A stretch of DNA of 64,000 nt. Source: Branchinecta lynchi (Eukaryota; Arthropoda; Branchiopoda; Anostraca; Branchinectidae). The first letter of the stretch is position 1; each line of letters begins with the position of its first letter. Under the pieces are notes generated by a model that was not told the origin of the DNA, made no database searches, and saw only the letters and a program-made list of their open reading frames with translations. The translations under genes and the position numbers were made by a program. The stretch lies in NCBI GenBank assembly GCA_023053575.1, contig JAKZAP010000016.1, positions 13,286,030 through 13,350,029 on the forward strand, written 5' to 3'. This document shows positions 1 through 9,617 of this stretch, one piece after another.

Positions 1-71
1 CCGGCACCGCTGGTCTCGGCCGGTGCCGGGAAAGGGTGTACAGCAGGTGTCGGGGAGTGAGTAACCCCTCG
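1..71. repeat. End fragment of the GGTGCC-rich palindromic element (family P)
   Basis: GC-rich sequence with GGTGCCGGGAAAGGGTGT, ending in GAGTGAGTAACCCCTCG. The same end is found at 33890-33955, 45070-45126 and 9001-9018. The left part lies outside the window. Confidence 0.6.
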
Positions 72-145
72 AGCTGACTTATCCGTTTTGCGCGATCGAC
101 CATGCTTCGCAGTCAGCTCGGACTGAAAGAATATATTTTCCTGCC
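72..145 (+). repeat. End fragment of palindromic family A
   Basis: Contains TATCCGTTTTGC followed by CAGTCAGCTCGGACTGAA, the outer end of the palindromic element seen whole at 3005-3300. The core motif is absent here. Confidence 0.55.
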
Positions 146-159
146 TCACCGCTGCCTAG

Positions 160-252
160 AAGGGCGCCACTCCCAAAATAATTGTAAAGCAAGTGCCCAA
201 CAAGTGCCCATGGAGGCTGTACAGTGGTCCCCGCAATGTGAGCAACCCCTCG
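160..252. repeat. Family P fragment
   Basis: CACTCCCAAAATAATTG, GTGCCCA repeats, GGCTGTACAGTGGT and the terminal GTGAGCAACCCCTCG match the complete element at 8699-9018. Confidence 0.6.
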
Positions 253-286
253 CACTGCCTACCCCCGTCACCGAGTCGGTCCTCCA

Positions 287-466
287 CAAGGCCGTATCCA
301 GGGGGGGGGGGGGGGGGGTAGTGGGTTGACCCCCCCCCCGAAACATACAAAAATAATGATTTTTATAGGCTTTTCGCTTTGATGTATGTGTTTCTTGTAC
401 TTTTTTGTCCGACCAGCAGGCAATAACCCCCCCCCCCCCCCAAATAAATTCCTGGATACGTGCCTG
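287..466 (-). mobile_element. hAT-type G/C-run MITE, copy 1
   Basis: Terminal inverted repeats are CAAGGCCGTATCCAGG and, inverted, CAGGC-CGTATCCAGG. The interior has poly-G, poly-C, CCGAAACATACAAAAATAAT and TTGTCCGACCAGCAGG. A perfect 8-bp duplication GTCCTCCA lies at 279-286 and 467-474. No transposase is encoded. Confidence 0.88.
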
Positions 467-474
467 GTCCTCCA

Positions 475-1100
475 TCCTATTCGTGAATCTCGTATTAGGC
501 TGCTGATATTTCGGATCCGGCTACCCCTCGTTTTCCATGGTTAGTCCAAAGTCTAGGAATAGTTCCAGTTTTCAGAGCTCGTGACTGCCGACATCCTAAA
601 ATAGTAAACCACTTCGTATAGAAATGTGTAGAAATGCTCATCGATGAAAATCTACTGACGGCCCATTGGGCAAGCAGGAAGTTCTGGCATGCATTACTAC
701 TATATGGTTCCAAAAAACATGAAATCGGTGAATCGTAATCCACAGTGTCGTTTATTCTTAAAACTTGGCAGCGACCGAGACATTACCCCCCTCCCCACTC
801 ATTTTGCTATGCAACCCCTTTAACAGGATTACGAAACCGGTGACATCTGATTTCTTTAGATTGGGTATAAAACATATACCCCAACGTGGTATGTTATCGA
901 TATGGTTATAGTTTTAGTTATTCCACCTCCTGATAGGGGGTACATCCCTTAGCTTTGGCCACCTGTTGATTTAGACTCACTAATTACTATTGTTTAGAAT
1001 AAGGGGCTAGTAAGCCAATGGACTATTCTTTTGGTTAACTAGGTTTTGTTGCATTAACGTTACTGACCCCTTTCGGTTTAGTTTCACTCCTCTCCACTGC
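475..1100. other. Unassigned AT-rich stretch
   Basis: No exon, element end or tandem repeat was recognised. Short open frames here have no coding character. Confidence 0.4.
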
Positions 1101-1189
1101 CTAAGGGTGTTTTTTTTATGTAGTTTTGGTGTAGTTTCACTGTAGTTTGACGTACTTTGACGTACTTTGTTTCAGTATTTTTTTTATTT

Positions 1190-1253
1190 TTTTCCGATAT
1201 TTACTCCGCTTTTTCGAAATGGCGGGTTACAAATAAATTACTTACTTACTTAC
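1190..1253 (+). mobile_element. LINE 3' end with (ACTT)n tail
   Basis: TTTACTCCGCTTTTTCGAAA, GGCGGGTTACAAATAAATTA and an ACTT repeat align with the reverse complement of 4040-4105, where a readable reverse transcriptase lies just upstream. Only the tail survives here. Confidence 0.65.
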
Positions 1254-1254
1254 T

Positions 1255-1319
1255 AGTTATAAAAGTACAGTATGTGTACCGTTTTATTTATCCATTACAC
1301 ATACTGTACTTCCATAACT
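1255..1319. repeat. Short hairpin
   Basis: AAGTACAGTATGTGTA near 1263 pairs with TACACATACTGTACTT near 1297, and outer AGTTAT pairs with ATAACT. The loop is about 18 nt and AT-rich. Confidence 0.7.
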
Positions 1320-1370
1320 GAAATAAAAGTACGCCAAATTACATCCAAACTACATAAAAAACGCACCTTA

Positions 1371-2765
1371 AGTTGGCCTATGCATAGGTAGGCGTGACCC
1401 TTTGATATTCATGGGCAAGTTACTCTATGGCATCTTGTGCAATTTTTATTGAACACTTTACACCCCCTGTTGAGGAATGACCGTCCAGACACCCCGATGA
1501 TTTTTCTAACATTACTGTCAAGAACCCCACAAATCGGAAGGGAAGTGGCGGAGTACATTATACCTCAGTTGTCTTGAATCCGTGAAATCAAGATACCCTA
1601 AACCCTTTCGCTACCCTCGACCCCAGGGGTCAGAGCGATAGTAATCCTCCGAGAGTAGCTTCATGATCCTTCTAATTTTCTGAAGCGAGAACAGCTGAGG
1701 TAGATCCGACAGACCCCAGACCTGGCTCATTGCCAACCGGGAAGTATATTACACTCTCAAACAGTCTCACCTTTCTGCTTTGACTTTTCATGACGTTTGC
1801 AGGTTCTGAAAGTTCCGCGTCAAATTATTTCCTGGGAAACTTCGAAGATTCTACATTGCGGAAAATTTCATGCTGGCATTTGCTCCACGTTCTAGCATTA
1901 AAAAACGGCGTCTGAGTGGCGCTGCGAAATCCTATTTCTGCGTCTGTACGCCTCGCCATTTCTAAGGCGTGTCGGCCAAATTTCTAGACAGGCGTTATGG
2001 TTCTGTGGAACTGGACGAAGGCCGTTTTGCTCGTTTGTACTATTATTACGGAGACAGGCTCTAATTCGTTTGCAATGGTTCTGCCAAGACAAGCAAGGGG
2101 TTATTGACTGGATTGGATCATTGAGCGTGATGAGAAAGGCAACCCCTACAAAGGGGGGGGGGGGAGATCGAGGAGATGAGGTGTAGTCGGGTCGAAAAGA
2201 GTTCGCCAGATTTGCACAGATAAATTTTTGGCCCCAATCTCATCTTTATCCCGACTCAAAATTGAATTCCATTTTTGGGGGTAAATTTAAAGTGGTTTTC
2301 GAAAATTCCTTATGGTAAAGTCATTGCTTTGCCTTCGAAACCTGTTTAGCGGACAAAAAATATCACTAAGAATAAAGCTGTTGAGTCCCCCTACAAATAT
2401 GCCGCCGCTGGTGACAAGGGAAAGGTAACGTCAGACTTGGTAATACCCTCCTCTTGTTTATCAAGTTCAATTTCTTTTTATTGTTACATAATACACACAA
2501 CATCATTGATACGATATTTTATTGATATTGACACTAACATAAACAAGATCTACTTATTGAAACAAATTCCCAAGGGCTCACTGGCCCGTTGGTTGGGAAA
2601 CAGTTATCACATAGCCTACAAAATAACCTTCTCTTAATAATTTGACCTTTAAATAAAATAGAAAAATTTGATAAAATAAAATAACTCACTAATTGTTCTC
2701 ACGACTACGTTATGTGTTAATTATTTGACGTTTCCATTTACGTGCTAGCCTACTTACTTTTGACG
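1371..2765. other. Unassigned stretch
   Basis: No element ends or exons recognised. A run of about 13 G lies at 2152-2164, without the terminal repeats of the hAT MITE. The 2640-2700 part is very AT-rich. Confidence 0.4.
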
Positions 2766-3004
2766 ACATTCGTAGGTTCGAGCCTGAAGAGGAACCTTGC
2801 CAAGAACGGCCAAAATATTGCTAGAATACTATGGCGACAAGCTAAAATCTTACGTCAAATGTAATACTGAATGTAATGTAATTTAACGTTTATTTTTCAC
2901 CCATCGTACAGGAAAGAGAACATGATGGAGTAAAAAAGAAAGTAGAAAAAACACAGATAAAGATCACACAACAAAGAAAAATACATTACTAAATAAATGA
3001 ATAT
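2766..3004 (-). repeat. Degenerate family A core, then a LINE-like 3' end
   Basis: At 2784 CTGAAGA is followed by GGAACCTTGCCAAGAACGGC and CAAAATATTG, a decayed family A core. From about 2880, TTTATTTTTCACCCATCGTA resembles the minus-strand LINE 3' regions elsewhere in the window, but no protein is readable. Confidence 0.4.
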
Positions 3005-3300
3005 TTGATCGTGCAAAACAGATACATCAGCTGAATTTTATTTGAGCTATATTTCGGCCCTTCTTGGCAAGGGCTTCAGGCTGAACGAAGCTGGCGAAGC
3101 TTCGAAGAACGAGCTTGTGGGAAACGCAAGTTCAGACTTTTCCCACAAGTTCATTTTTGCAACTTGAGCGGCTTTGGGCCTGAAGAGGACCCTTGCCAAG
3201 AAGGGCCGAAATATAGCTCAAATAAAATTCAGCTGACGTATCCGTTTTGCACTATCAAATATGATTTGCAGTCAGCTTGGGCTGAAGGAATATTTATCAA
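3005..3300. mobile_element. Palindromic family A element, best single copy
   Basis: Two inverted arms of about 100-130 bp. The outer ends read GTGCAAAACAGATACATCAG and, inverted, CAGCTTGGGCTGAA preceded by TATCCGTTTTGCACTATC. Inner parts carry AGCTATATTTCGGCCC and its inverse. The right arm (+) holds CTGAAGA at 3180-3186 and GAAA at 3208-3211 around a GC hairpin; the left arm carries a slightly deleted copy on the minus strand. No protein is encoded. The transposon class is unknown. Confidence 0.7.
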
Positions 3301-4038
3301 TAAATCTCTGGTTACTTGCGGTTTAGCGCTATTAGACATGCTTTGCTTGAGTTTAAGGAATATTTGTTTTAATCATTTGTAGTAGGAGAGGAGTAGTAAT
3401 AGGTTTACATTTCAAATTCCTACAAAAACTAAATAAAATTAAAGAAAATATTGTTAGTTCTAAAACTTGTCTGTTCTAGTTTTGATGTAGTAGGGAACGA
3501 CTGACTTCAGATATTGTTCGAAAGAATGATTAGGTATTAGTGTTGTAACTGATCTTTCTTACGAATGGGCTCCTCAGAATGAAATAAGTGGGAACCTGAT
3601 CTGCCTCGAAAAAGCCAGGCATGTCAAATAACGAAAATCGGTGTTTTTCGATTGCGGCGGATAAAAATGACATCGGAAGTTCCAAATTCCAAAAATGATA
3701 ATGGATAGAAAGATTAGGGAACGAGTCTGCTATAAGAAGGATATCAGGTTTGGCAAATTCGCCAATTAGCTATCATGAACACATCGCCTAGAATTCAATA
3801 AACTCTGTGAAATTCCACAAAATGAAGTACCCGCCTACCAGTGGAAGGGTTAGGCTAATTTGATCGGCTTCGTGACGGATCGGTTGCCGGAAATAAGGGG
3901 ATAGGGGACAGGAGGGCGAACACCATGCGGAGGGTGCGCAAGATAAGACGTCAAGCCTCTGTGGCCTGTCTATTGTTCTTTGAAGGGTCTACTTTAGCTT
4001 CAGAATTCTGAAGATTCGTCATCCGGATGAAAATAATA
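3301..4038. other. Unassigned stretch
   Basis: No exon, repeat end or RNA gene recognised. Mixed composition with short open frames lacking coding character. Confidence 0.4.
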
Positions 4039-4039
4039 T

Positions 4040-4895
4040 TTTGTAAGTAAGTAAGTAAGTAATTTGTGTTTGACCTGCCGTTTTCAGAAAGCGGAGTAAA
4101 TGTAGAAAATAAATAAAACATTCACAAAAAGACACTTAATTTCAATCGTCGTCCAGGAAGCAGTGTAGAAGGTCATGCGCGGGTTGGGCTCTGTTGTCAA
4201 TGATTTTTGATAGCGACGAAGAAACATCCAAAAGGGTAATACTTGCATCATAAATTTTGAACTTCTCCGTCAAAGTATGATTATGGCATAGTTTCGACAA
4301 GTGGAGCAGGTGCTTTGCATATTCAAAATAACATGATCTCACCTTTTTTTTTGGTCTCCTTCTTTCGCAAAACATGAGTGACACCAGAACGAAATAGTAT
4401 AGAAGAAGCGCAGAAGGTGCTGTACAATTTTCCCAAAGATTTACGATTATAGCGCCCCCGGTTGGGGACGATGACGAATTGATCTAGAAACTTCTTGAAC
4501 AACCGAAGAGCAAAATTTTGACAAAGAGCAATATTTTGACATCGGGGATTTGAATTTTATGCCAAGCCATCGTAGAGATTCTGTTGATGTGACGCCCAAC
4601 GATCCAAGAGAGATAGAAGCTTTAGATGCATTCAAACGATTTGACGTAGGGTTGAAATGCAGGTACTCACATTTTGAGAGGTTAACTTCAAGGCCGATTT
4701 TGAGAAGTTCCGACGACAGCTTACAGACATTTTTGGTGAGTGTGGATCGGGTACGGCTTACTAAGAGCAAGACGTCTGCGTAAGCTATGTAGCTGAAGGC
4801 ATGGTCTTTATAAAAGTAAGCAGGGTGTAAAGAATTGAGACAAGAAGATATGGCCGATTTGAAAATCTAGGGAGATGGGAATTGGCGAACACCAG
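4040..4895 (-). pseudogene. LINE reverse-transcriptase remnant and 3' end
   Basis: On the minus strand a broken frame begins with GVRQ near 4890 and continues through IFKSAISSCLNSLHPAYF, AYADVLLLVSRTRSTLTK and LEVNLSKCEYLHFNPTSN. It then reaches ESLRWLGIKF and, after a frameshift, SCYFEYAKHLLHLS. These are motifs of a non-LTR retrotransposon RT palm and thumb. The catalytic box reads YADV, not the usual YADD, and stops and shifts break the frame, so it is inactive. The 3' side ends in (ACTT)n, seen as AAGTAAGTAAGTAAGTAA at 4042-4059. Confidence 0.85.
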
Positions 4896-4911
4896 TTCAT
4901 TACTTTGTATA

Positions 4912-5160
4912 ACTTAGTTTATTTGTTGTACTTGTATCCCTCAAAACTGAGGAGTAATATACAAAAGATATAAAAACTAATAGAATCAATTTGTCCACTC
5001 AACAACACTGTTGAAGATAAAAGACAAAAGTACACAGGATTTAGACTACTAGTTTATGATTCTCGGCGTCTTAACTTAAACTTTTCTTAAATAATGGGTA
5101 CATGTTGTAGGTTGGGAGGGCTTCAGAAGCTTTTTGGTCAAATTGGTCATCTTTTCTGTT
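4912..5160 (-). mobile_element. LINE 3' region fragment
   Basis: GTAGGTTGGGAGGGCTTCAG near 5110 and the tail side ACTTAGTTTATTTGTTGTAC resemble the fragment at 10225-10530, which has a related GTTGTGGGTTTGGAGAGCTG block. No coding sequence is readable. Confidence 0.45.
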
Positions 5161-5744
5161 AGGATTAAAAGTGTTAGGAAAAAATACTCATGAGAAAAAT
5201 GGACTGACATTTACGATTGGGCTTCATCCAACTGTGCTTTCGCCCCCGTCACTGGGCATTGAAACGGGGTATCGACACCTGCTTGCGTGATTTTTTTTGT
5301 TTTTGTTTTACTGTGTTTTTTGTTGTTGTTTTTTGTCGGTCTGTCCAAGTTTTTCGAGATCGATCACTTCCTAACTATCCTGTTGTCAGTCCCTTGTAAA
5401 TCGATAGTTTGAGCTTACTTGTGCTTTTATTGCTGATTTTTCCGAGGGAAGTCCAGACTATCGAGTGATAGAGCCAAACTACGAAAGCCGTTACTACTCG
5501 TTTCCAAAATAGAAATATTAATTAGGCTAGTAGTTTACACGTCCCCATTTGCTTTCTTGTACAAATCTTTCCGTAGCTGTTTCCTGTGAGGCGTCAAACA
5601 GGTTTTCTGCACAACTTCTACGCTCTAATGTCCCCGAACAGAATGTCCCCGAAAAAAGTCCCGATATAAAAAAAAAAGTTTGAAATTTTTGTGTTCCTCT
5701 TCTCAGTGACAGAATTCTGGCACCTCCTTTTCCAGTTTTACTTA
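5161..5744. other. Unassigned stretch
   Basis: T-rich sequence (TTTTTTTGTTTTTGTTTTAC near 5290). No exon or element recognised. Confidence 0.35.
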
Positions 5745-6003
5745 AAAATTCTAAATATTTCTTCAGCCCAAGCTGACTGCGTATCATGTTTGATAGTGCA
5801 AAACGGATATGTCAGCTGAATTTTATTACAGCTATATTTCGGCCCGCCTTGGCAAGGGTCCTCTTCAGGATCAAAACCTCTCAAGTTGGAAAAACTAACT
5901 TGTGGGAAAACCTGAAGAGGACCCTTACCCTTGTCAAGAAGTGCCGAAATATAGCTCTTATAAAATTCAGCGGACGTATCCGTTTTGCACTATTAAATTT
6001 AAA
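5745..6003. mobile_element. Palindromic family A element, second copy
   Basis: The left end is TTCAGCCCAAGCTGACTGCG and the right end is TATCCGTTTTGCACTATTAA. The minus-strand core spans 5837-5868 (CTGAAGA, hairpin, GAAA). The plus-strand core at about 5914-5952 has CTGAAGAGGACCC, six extra bases in the hairpin loop, then GCCGAAATATAGC. Confidence 0.75.
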
Positions 6004-6177
6004 ATTCTAACTTCTTTAATACTTATAATCCTATTTTTTTCCTTAAAATGTCTACCTCCTCTTTTACAATAGGCTAACTAAAAACTAAATAAATCAAAAT
6101 GATTGAAAAGCATTCAAAGTACTTATTGTAACGGGAGAAACGAGTCAAACACACAAAACTAAACAAAGCAGCAAAAG

Positions 6178-6352
6178 AAAGGCCGTATCCAGGGGGGGGG
6201 GTAGGGGGTTGACCCCCCCCATCTTGAAACATACAAAAATAATCGTTTTTATAGACTTTTCCCTGAGATCTGTGTCTTTTTTGTCCGACCCGCAGGCAAA
6301 AACCCCTCCTGAAAGGCACCCCTCCCTCAATAAATTCCTGGATACGGGCCTG
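6178..6352 (-). mobile_element. hAT-type G/C-run MITE, copy 2
   Basis: Ends AAAGGCCGTATCCAGG and, inverted, CAGGCCCGTATCCAGG. The interior matches copy 1 (GAAACATACAAAAATAAT, TTTTGTCCGACCCGCAGG). The flanks AGCAAAAG and AGCGCAAC agree at only 5 of 8 positions. Confidence 0.8.
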
Positions 6353-6505
6353 AGCGCAACTCACACCGAGAGGTGTCAGTTTGTTGTTATCAGTTGATGG
6401 TTAAGGATTAGCAAGCGTGCTTGGCATCGTGTATTCGTGACGGCCAGCAATGTCTGTTCTTTGCCATGAGAACGTCTAGCTGAGGAGCTTTTTTCTCGGG
6501 GACGT

Positions 6506-6600
6506 TTCAATCAATCAATCAATCAATTTTTTTTTAACACGGCGCGCATTGGAAATACAAACACTCATTAACAATATAACATCAACTACCAAACAATAAT
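6506..6600 (-). mobile_element. LINE 3' tail with (GATT)n
   Basis: CAATCAATCAATCAATCAAT then poly-T on the plus strand is the inverse of the (GATT)n tails at 15320-15340 and 47078-47097. Confidence 0.45.
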
Positions 6601-6654
6601 TACGAAACGAACATAAATCAAGTACAGTTAAAATGTTCAGGGAAATACGGAACG

Positions 6655-7144
6655 CAAGGCCGTATCCAGGGGGTGGGTGGGTTAGGGGGTTGACCCCCCC
6701 CCCCCCGAAACACACAAAAATAGTCATTTTTATAGGCTTTTCCCGATGAAAAATTTGTAGCCTGCGTAGTAGTATGGTAGTAGTACGAAAACGTTGCATG
6801 TAATACTATGTAATAACAACTAATACAATCATTTAATGTGCCTCAGACTGGTCAAATCATATGTAGTAGTATGCAGTAGCATCCTGTCTTGCCATAGTAG
6901 CATCCAGTCTTTCCAATAGTAGCATATAGTAGTATGCAGTAACACGGTAGCCTTGAAGTAGCAGCAATTAGTAGCATCATTAGTACTTCATGCAACTTTT
7001 TCGAACCACTTCATAGTACTATTTTGAGATAGATTTGTCATCGAGTTCCCTCTGATCTATGTCTTTTTTGTCCGACCCACAGTCAACCCCCCCCCTGAAA
7101 GGCCCCTCCCCCCCCCCCCAAATAAATTCCTAGATACGGGCCTG
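6655..7144 (-). mobile_element. hAT-type G/C-run MITE, copy 3, split by a nested insertion
   Basis: CAAGGCCGTATCCAGG at 6655 and inverted CAGGCCCGTATCTAGG ending at 7144 are bracketed by a perfect 8-bp duplication ACGGAACG (6647-6654, 7145-7152). The body is interrupted at 6745-7045 by another element. Confidence 0.9.
6745..7045. mobile_element. 301-bp insertion inside MITE copy 3
   Basis: TTCCC occurs directly before (6740-6744) and after (7046-7050), while uninterrupted copies have a single TTCCC there. The ends are weakly inverted: GATGAAAAATTTGT and, inverted, GATGACAAATCT. The interior is rich in TAGTAGTATG/CAGTAGCAT repeats. Class unknown. Confidence 0.75.
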
Positions 7145-7241
7145 ACGGAACGAATGAATTTAGGTATATTTAATACTTCACAACTAGGCCACTGCTCCGA
7201 ATTCTTGCTTCAGGACGTCAAGGGTTTTTTTTTCACTTCAG

Positions 7242-7417
7242 GACGGGAGGAACGACGTGCAGCCGTTGCTTCCGTTTCGTCGTCCGTTCGACCAACGTGC
7301 TCCAGGTGTACACCGCCGGACTGGAGCGTTGCTACACGACAGAGGAAGCCGCCGAGCAGCGTTGCCCCACGGACGAAAAAATTCAGGCAGGGCAGATGCT
7401 AGAGATAGTCCTTTATA
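7242..7417 (+). CDS. Exon 1 (internal) of a DUF7042/7043/7044-type cysteine-rich extracellular protein
   Basis: This is the first recognisable exon of the backbone gene. The acceptor is a T-rich tract ending CACTTCAG just before 7242. The donor GTGAGT starts at 7418. The exon enters with one base completing a codon, reads 58 codons, and leaves one base. Residues include CSRCF, STNVLQVY, ERCYTTEEAAEQRCP and LEIVLY, with four cysteines. Most third codon positions are G or C, unlike the AT-rich surroundings. The leftover A joins the first two bases of the next exon to make AAA (Lys), giving LYKTKELSG across the junction, which fits the family. The role is unknown; the cysteine pattern suggests a secreted or extracellular protein. 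The exon before it should supply the start of the Cys-rich first domain, but I did not find it in 1-7241. Confidence 0.82.
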
Positions 7418-7423
7418 GTGAGT

Positions 7424-7577
7424 ATATGACAACCGTTTTATAGTTGATGGCTAGTGCGGATGCGAGGGGGATGACACGTTTGAAGTTGAAGGGTGGTGGG
7501 ATAGGGTGGAAGTGACGCGTCGTTATTGCATATATAGCGTTTACTGCCCAAAATGGTAAATAGGCAAGGTATGTCAG
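7424..7577. other. Start of intron 1, nothing recognised
   Basis: Sequence between the exon 1 donor and the first repeat fragment. No features seen. Confidence 0.4.
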
Positions 7578-7700
7578 TGTTAAAGTTAAAGCGAATAGGG
7601 CTCAAATCCGACCGTCTAGTTACTCATCACTTATTCACTTAAATAGGCTTGAAAGCACCGATAAATTTTTCCGTTATACACAGATAAAGATTTCACCGGA
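7578..7700 (-). repeat. Family T fragment
   Basis: GTTAAAGTTAAAGCGAA, then TCTAGTTACTCATCACTT and CACTTAAATAGGCTTGAA, match the end of the fuller copy at 38292-38868. This fragment also shows the empty form of the site where a hAT MITE sits in that copy. Confidence 0.6.
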
Positions 7701-7858
7701 TGTACTTATTCTTTTGATCATTCTCAATTCTTTTAGTCATCCCGAAAGAAAAACTGATATCCAGTCACATCACTAAGTGCCAAACTTCTTTCCACCAATT
7801 TGACAAAATCCTAGGCTCTATTGTTGGTGATCATGAAAGTGAGATGACTTGACTTTTT

Positions 7859-7980
7859 CAAACACCACTATCAGTTACCAAGGTCGGACCGTTGTATCCG
7901 AATATCAGATACCACGGTAACCGCGAAAACGACTATTTACCGTGGTATCAGATACCATGGTATCTGCAAAAACGCAACTA
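7859..7980. repeat. Partial copy of a GATACCACGGTA palindromic MITE
   Basis: TATCAGATACCACGGTAACC, TTTACCGTGGTATCAGATAC and the end ATGGTATCTGCAAAAACGCA match the fuller copy at 23957-24186. Confidence 0.65.
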
Positions 7981-8690
7981 TTATCTTCCAGTAAAAATAT
8001 CCAGTTAGGATTTTCTCAATCCATTTGACTGGAAGCCCACTACTTTCATAACTGCCGGTTTAAACCATGACGTAATCTGTTGCCCATTTCACCGGCCCCT
8101 TCAGCTTAACTGTACAGACGAAAAGGCAGGGTCTAAACTTAACAACAAAAGACCAGTTGGATTTGAAGTTACAGAATACCTTTTAATTACACGCATTTCC
8201 AGACCTAACTAGACATTTATGGCTTTAATACGACCAAGGGTAGTCTACCCTCACTGGGTAGTTTCGGATATGTCGATCGACCTCATCCGTGGTAATCGCG
8301 GCACGTTTTGATTCTTCATATTTTTTGGGCGGCGTATCCTTTGTGGATTGATTTGTGGGGGTTTCTCGCGTAATGACCCCCTAATGGTACCCGAATTTCC
8401 ATCATAGGGCCTCCTTTAGTATAATTTTGAAATTATATTTGAAGCCCGAGATTTATTAGGGCATAAATTGTGGACTATATTTTGTGACTTACACTGTATG
8501 CAGGCCTGATTACCTACTCAAAGGCCCAGCCCGGCAAATCAGTGTTTTTGGGGGGAATTTTCAGGTGGTAATGGTAATCGGTAAGCAGCGAGAGCTGAAG
8601 TGCATGTACCGATCGGTGTCGGTAGGTTCAGTGATCGCGAGTTGGGGTAGGCCAGATCAGCTAGGAAGAGTATTATTATTATTATTTACG
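7981..8690. other. Unassigned stretch
   Basis: No exon or element recognised. Confidence 0.35.
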
Positions 8691-8698
8691 AGGGGTTG

Positions 8699-9018
8699 CT
8701 CACTCCCAAAATGGCTATACAGTGGTGCCCGGTGCCCAGGGGCGCTGTACCGGTGCCCAGTGGTGCCGGTGCCCAGGGGCGCTGTGCCGGTGCCAGCGGT
8801 GCCGGTGCCAGCGGTACCGGTGCCCAGCGGTACCGGTGCCCAGCGGTACCGGTGCCCAGCGATGCCGGTGCCGGTGCCCAGGGAGGCTGTGCATAGATAG
8901 ATAGATAGATATTTTTATTGATCCAACTCGTAGCGCCGACATGGCACTAACTACGTCGACCATTACATTTAAATGAACAGTGGTGTACAGTGGTGCCCAG
9001 CGAGTGAGCAACCCCTCG
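8699..9018. mobile_element. Family P palindromic element, complete copy with GGTGCC array
   Basis: Terminal inverted repeats CGAGGGGTTGCTCACTC and GAGTGAGCAACCCCTCG are flanked by a perfect 8-bp duplication ATTATTTA (8691-8698, 9019-9026), as in hAT-type elements. The interior at about 8720-8885 is a GGTGCCGGTGCCCAGCGGTA-like minisatellite, followed by an ATAG microsatellite at 8895-8910. No transposase. Confidence 0.85.
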
Positions 9019-9338
9019 ATTATTTATTTCGATCCTCCCGGAATATATATATCTGTATTTGAAAGCGATTAAGCCATATACCGGAATATAAGAGTACAAT
9101 AATACACAAATATACAAATCTTAGAGAGCAACCCATCGGTCAATTCACAGTTACATATATATAAAGCACCTGACTAAGACTACAAATATATTAGCCTACT
9201 TAATCTACCATCAAACAAAAGCAAGAAAAAACGTCAAACTTGACATGCATTGGAAATCGTCATTTCCCTGATTGGACCATAAAAGTGGGGGTGAAGGGAG
9301 AGAGGAATCAGGAATGTTGGGGGATGCGCAACTTTTAG

Positions 9339-9617
9339 ACGGGTAGTCTGGTTTTGGTTCAACTTTGATAGGTAGTAAGTTATTATCATTACTAGTAATA
9401 AGTGGAACGGTAATGGAGCCGTTGTAGTCATAATCTGCTCACTTCTGGGTATCCTACTCAGTCTCACTGAAAAAATTGAGTGTATCACATCTTATATCAT
9501 AAGAGAAGGGCTATAATATAAGTAATAACTACAACGGCTCCATTACCGTTCCACTTATTACTAGTAATGATAATAACTTACTACCTATCAAAGTTGAACC
9601 AAAACCAGACTACCCGT
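9339..9617. repeat. Perfect 90-bp inverted repeat
   Basis: Bases 9339-9428 (ACGGGTAGTCTGG through GCCGTTGTAGT) recur exactly inverted at 9528-9617 with a 99-bp spacer. By eye there is no mismatch. No target duplication or protein was found. It could be a recent fold-back element or a local inverted duplication. Confidence 0.95.

Larger units (their letters stand above)
1101..1370. repeat. Imperfect fold-back with a LINE-type tail inside
   Basis: The sequence at 1101-1160 (GTTTTTTTTATGTAGTTTTG and following) recurs inverted at 1325-1368 (CCAAACTACATAAAAAACGC). Between them, 1190-1253 matches the inverted LINE 3' end at 4040-4105 (TTTACTCCGCTTT, then ATTACTTACTTACTTACT). Confidence 0.55.

Noticed and set aside
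8484..8900. 138-codon open frame with PVPSGTGAQ-like repeats, open in several frames on both strands
   Set aside because: It is the translation of the GGTGCC minisatellite inside a transposon; openness in many frames reflects repeat composition.
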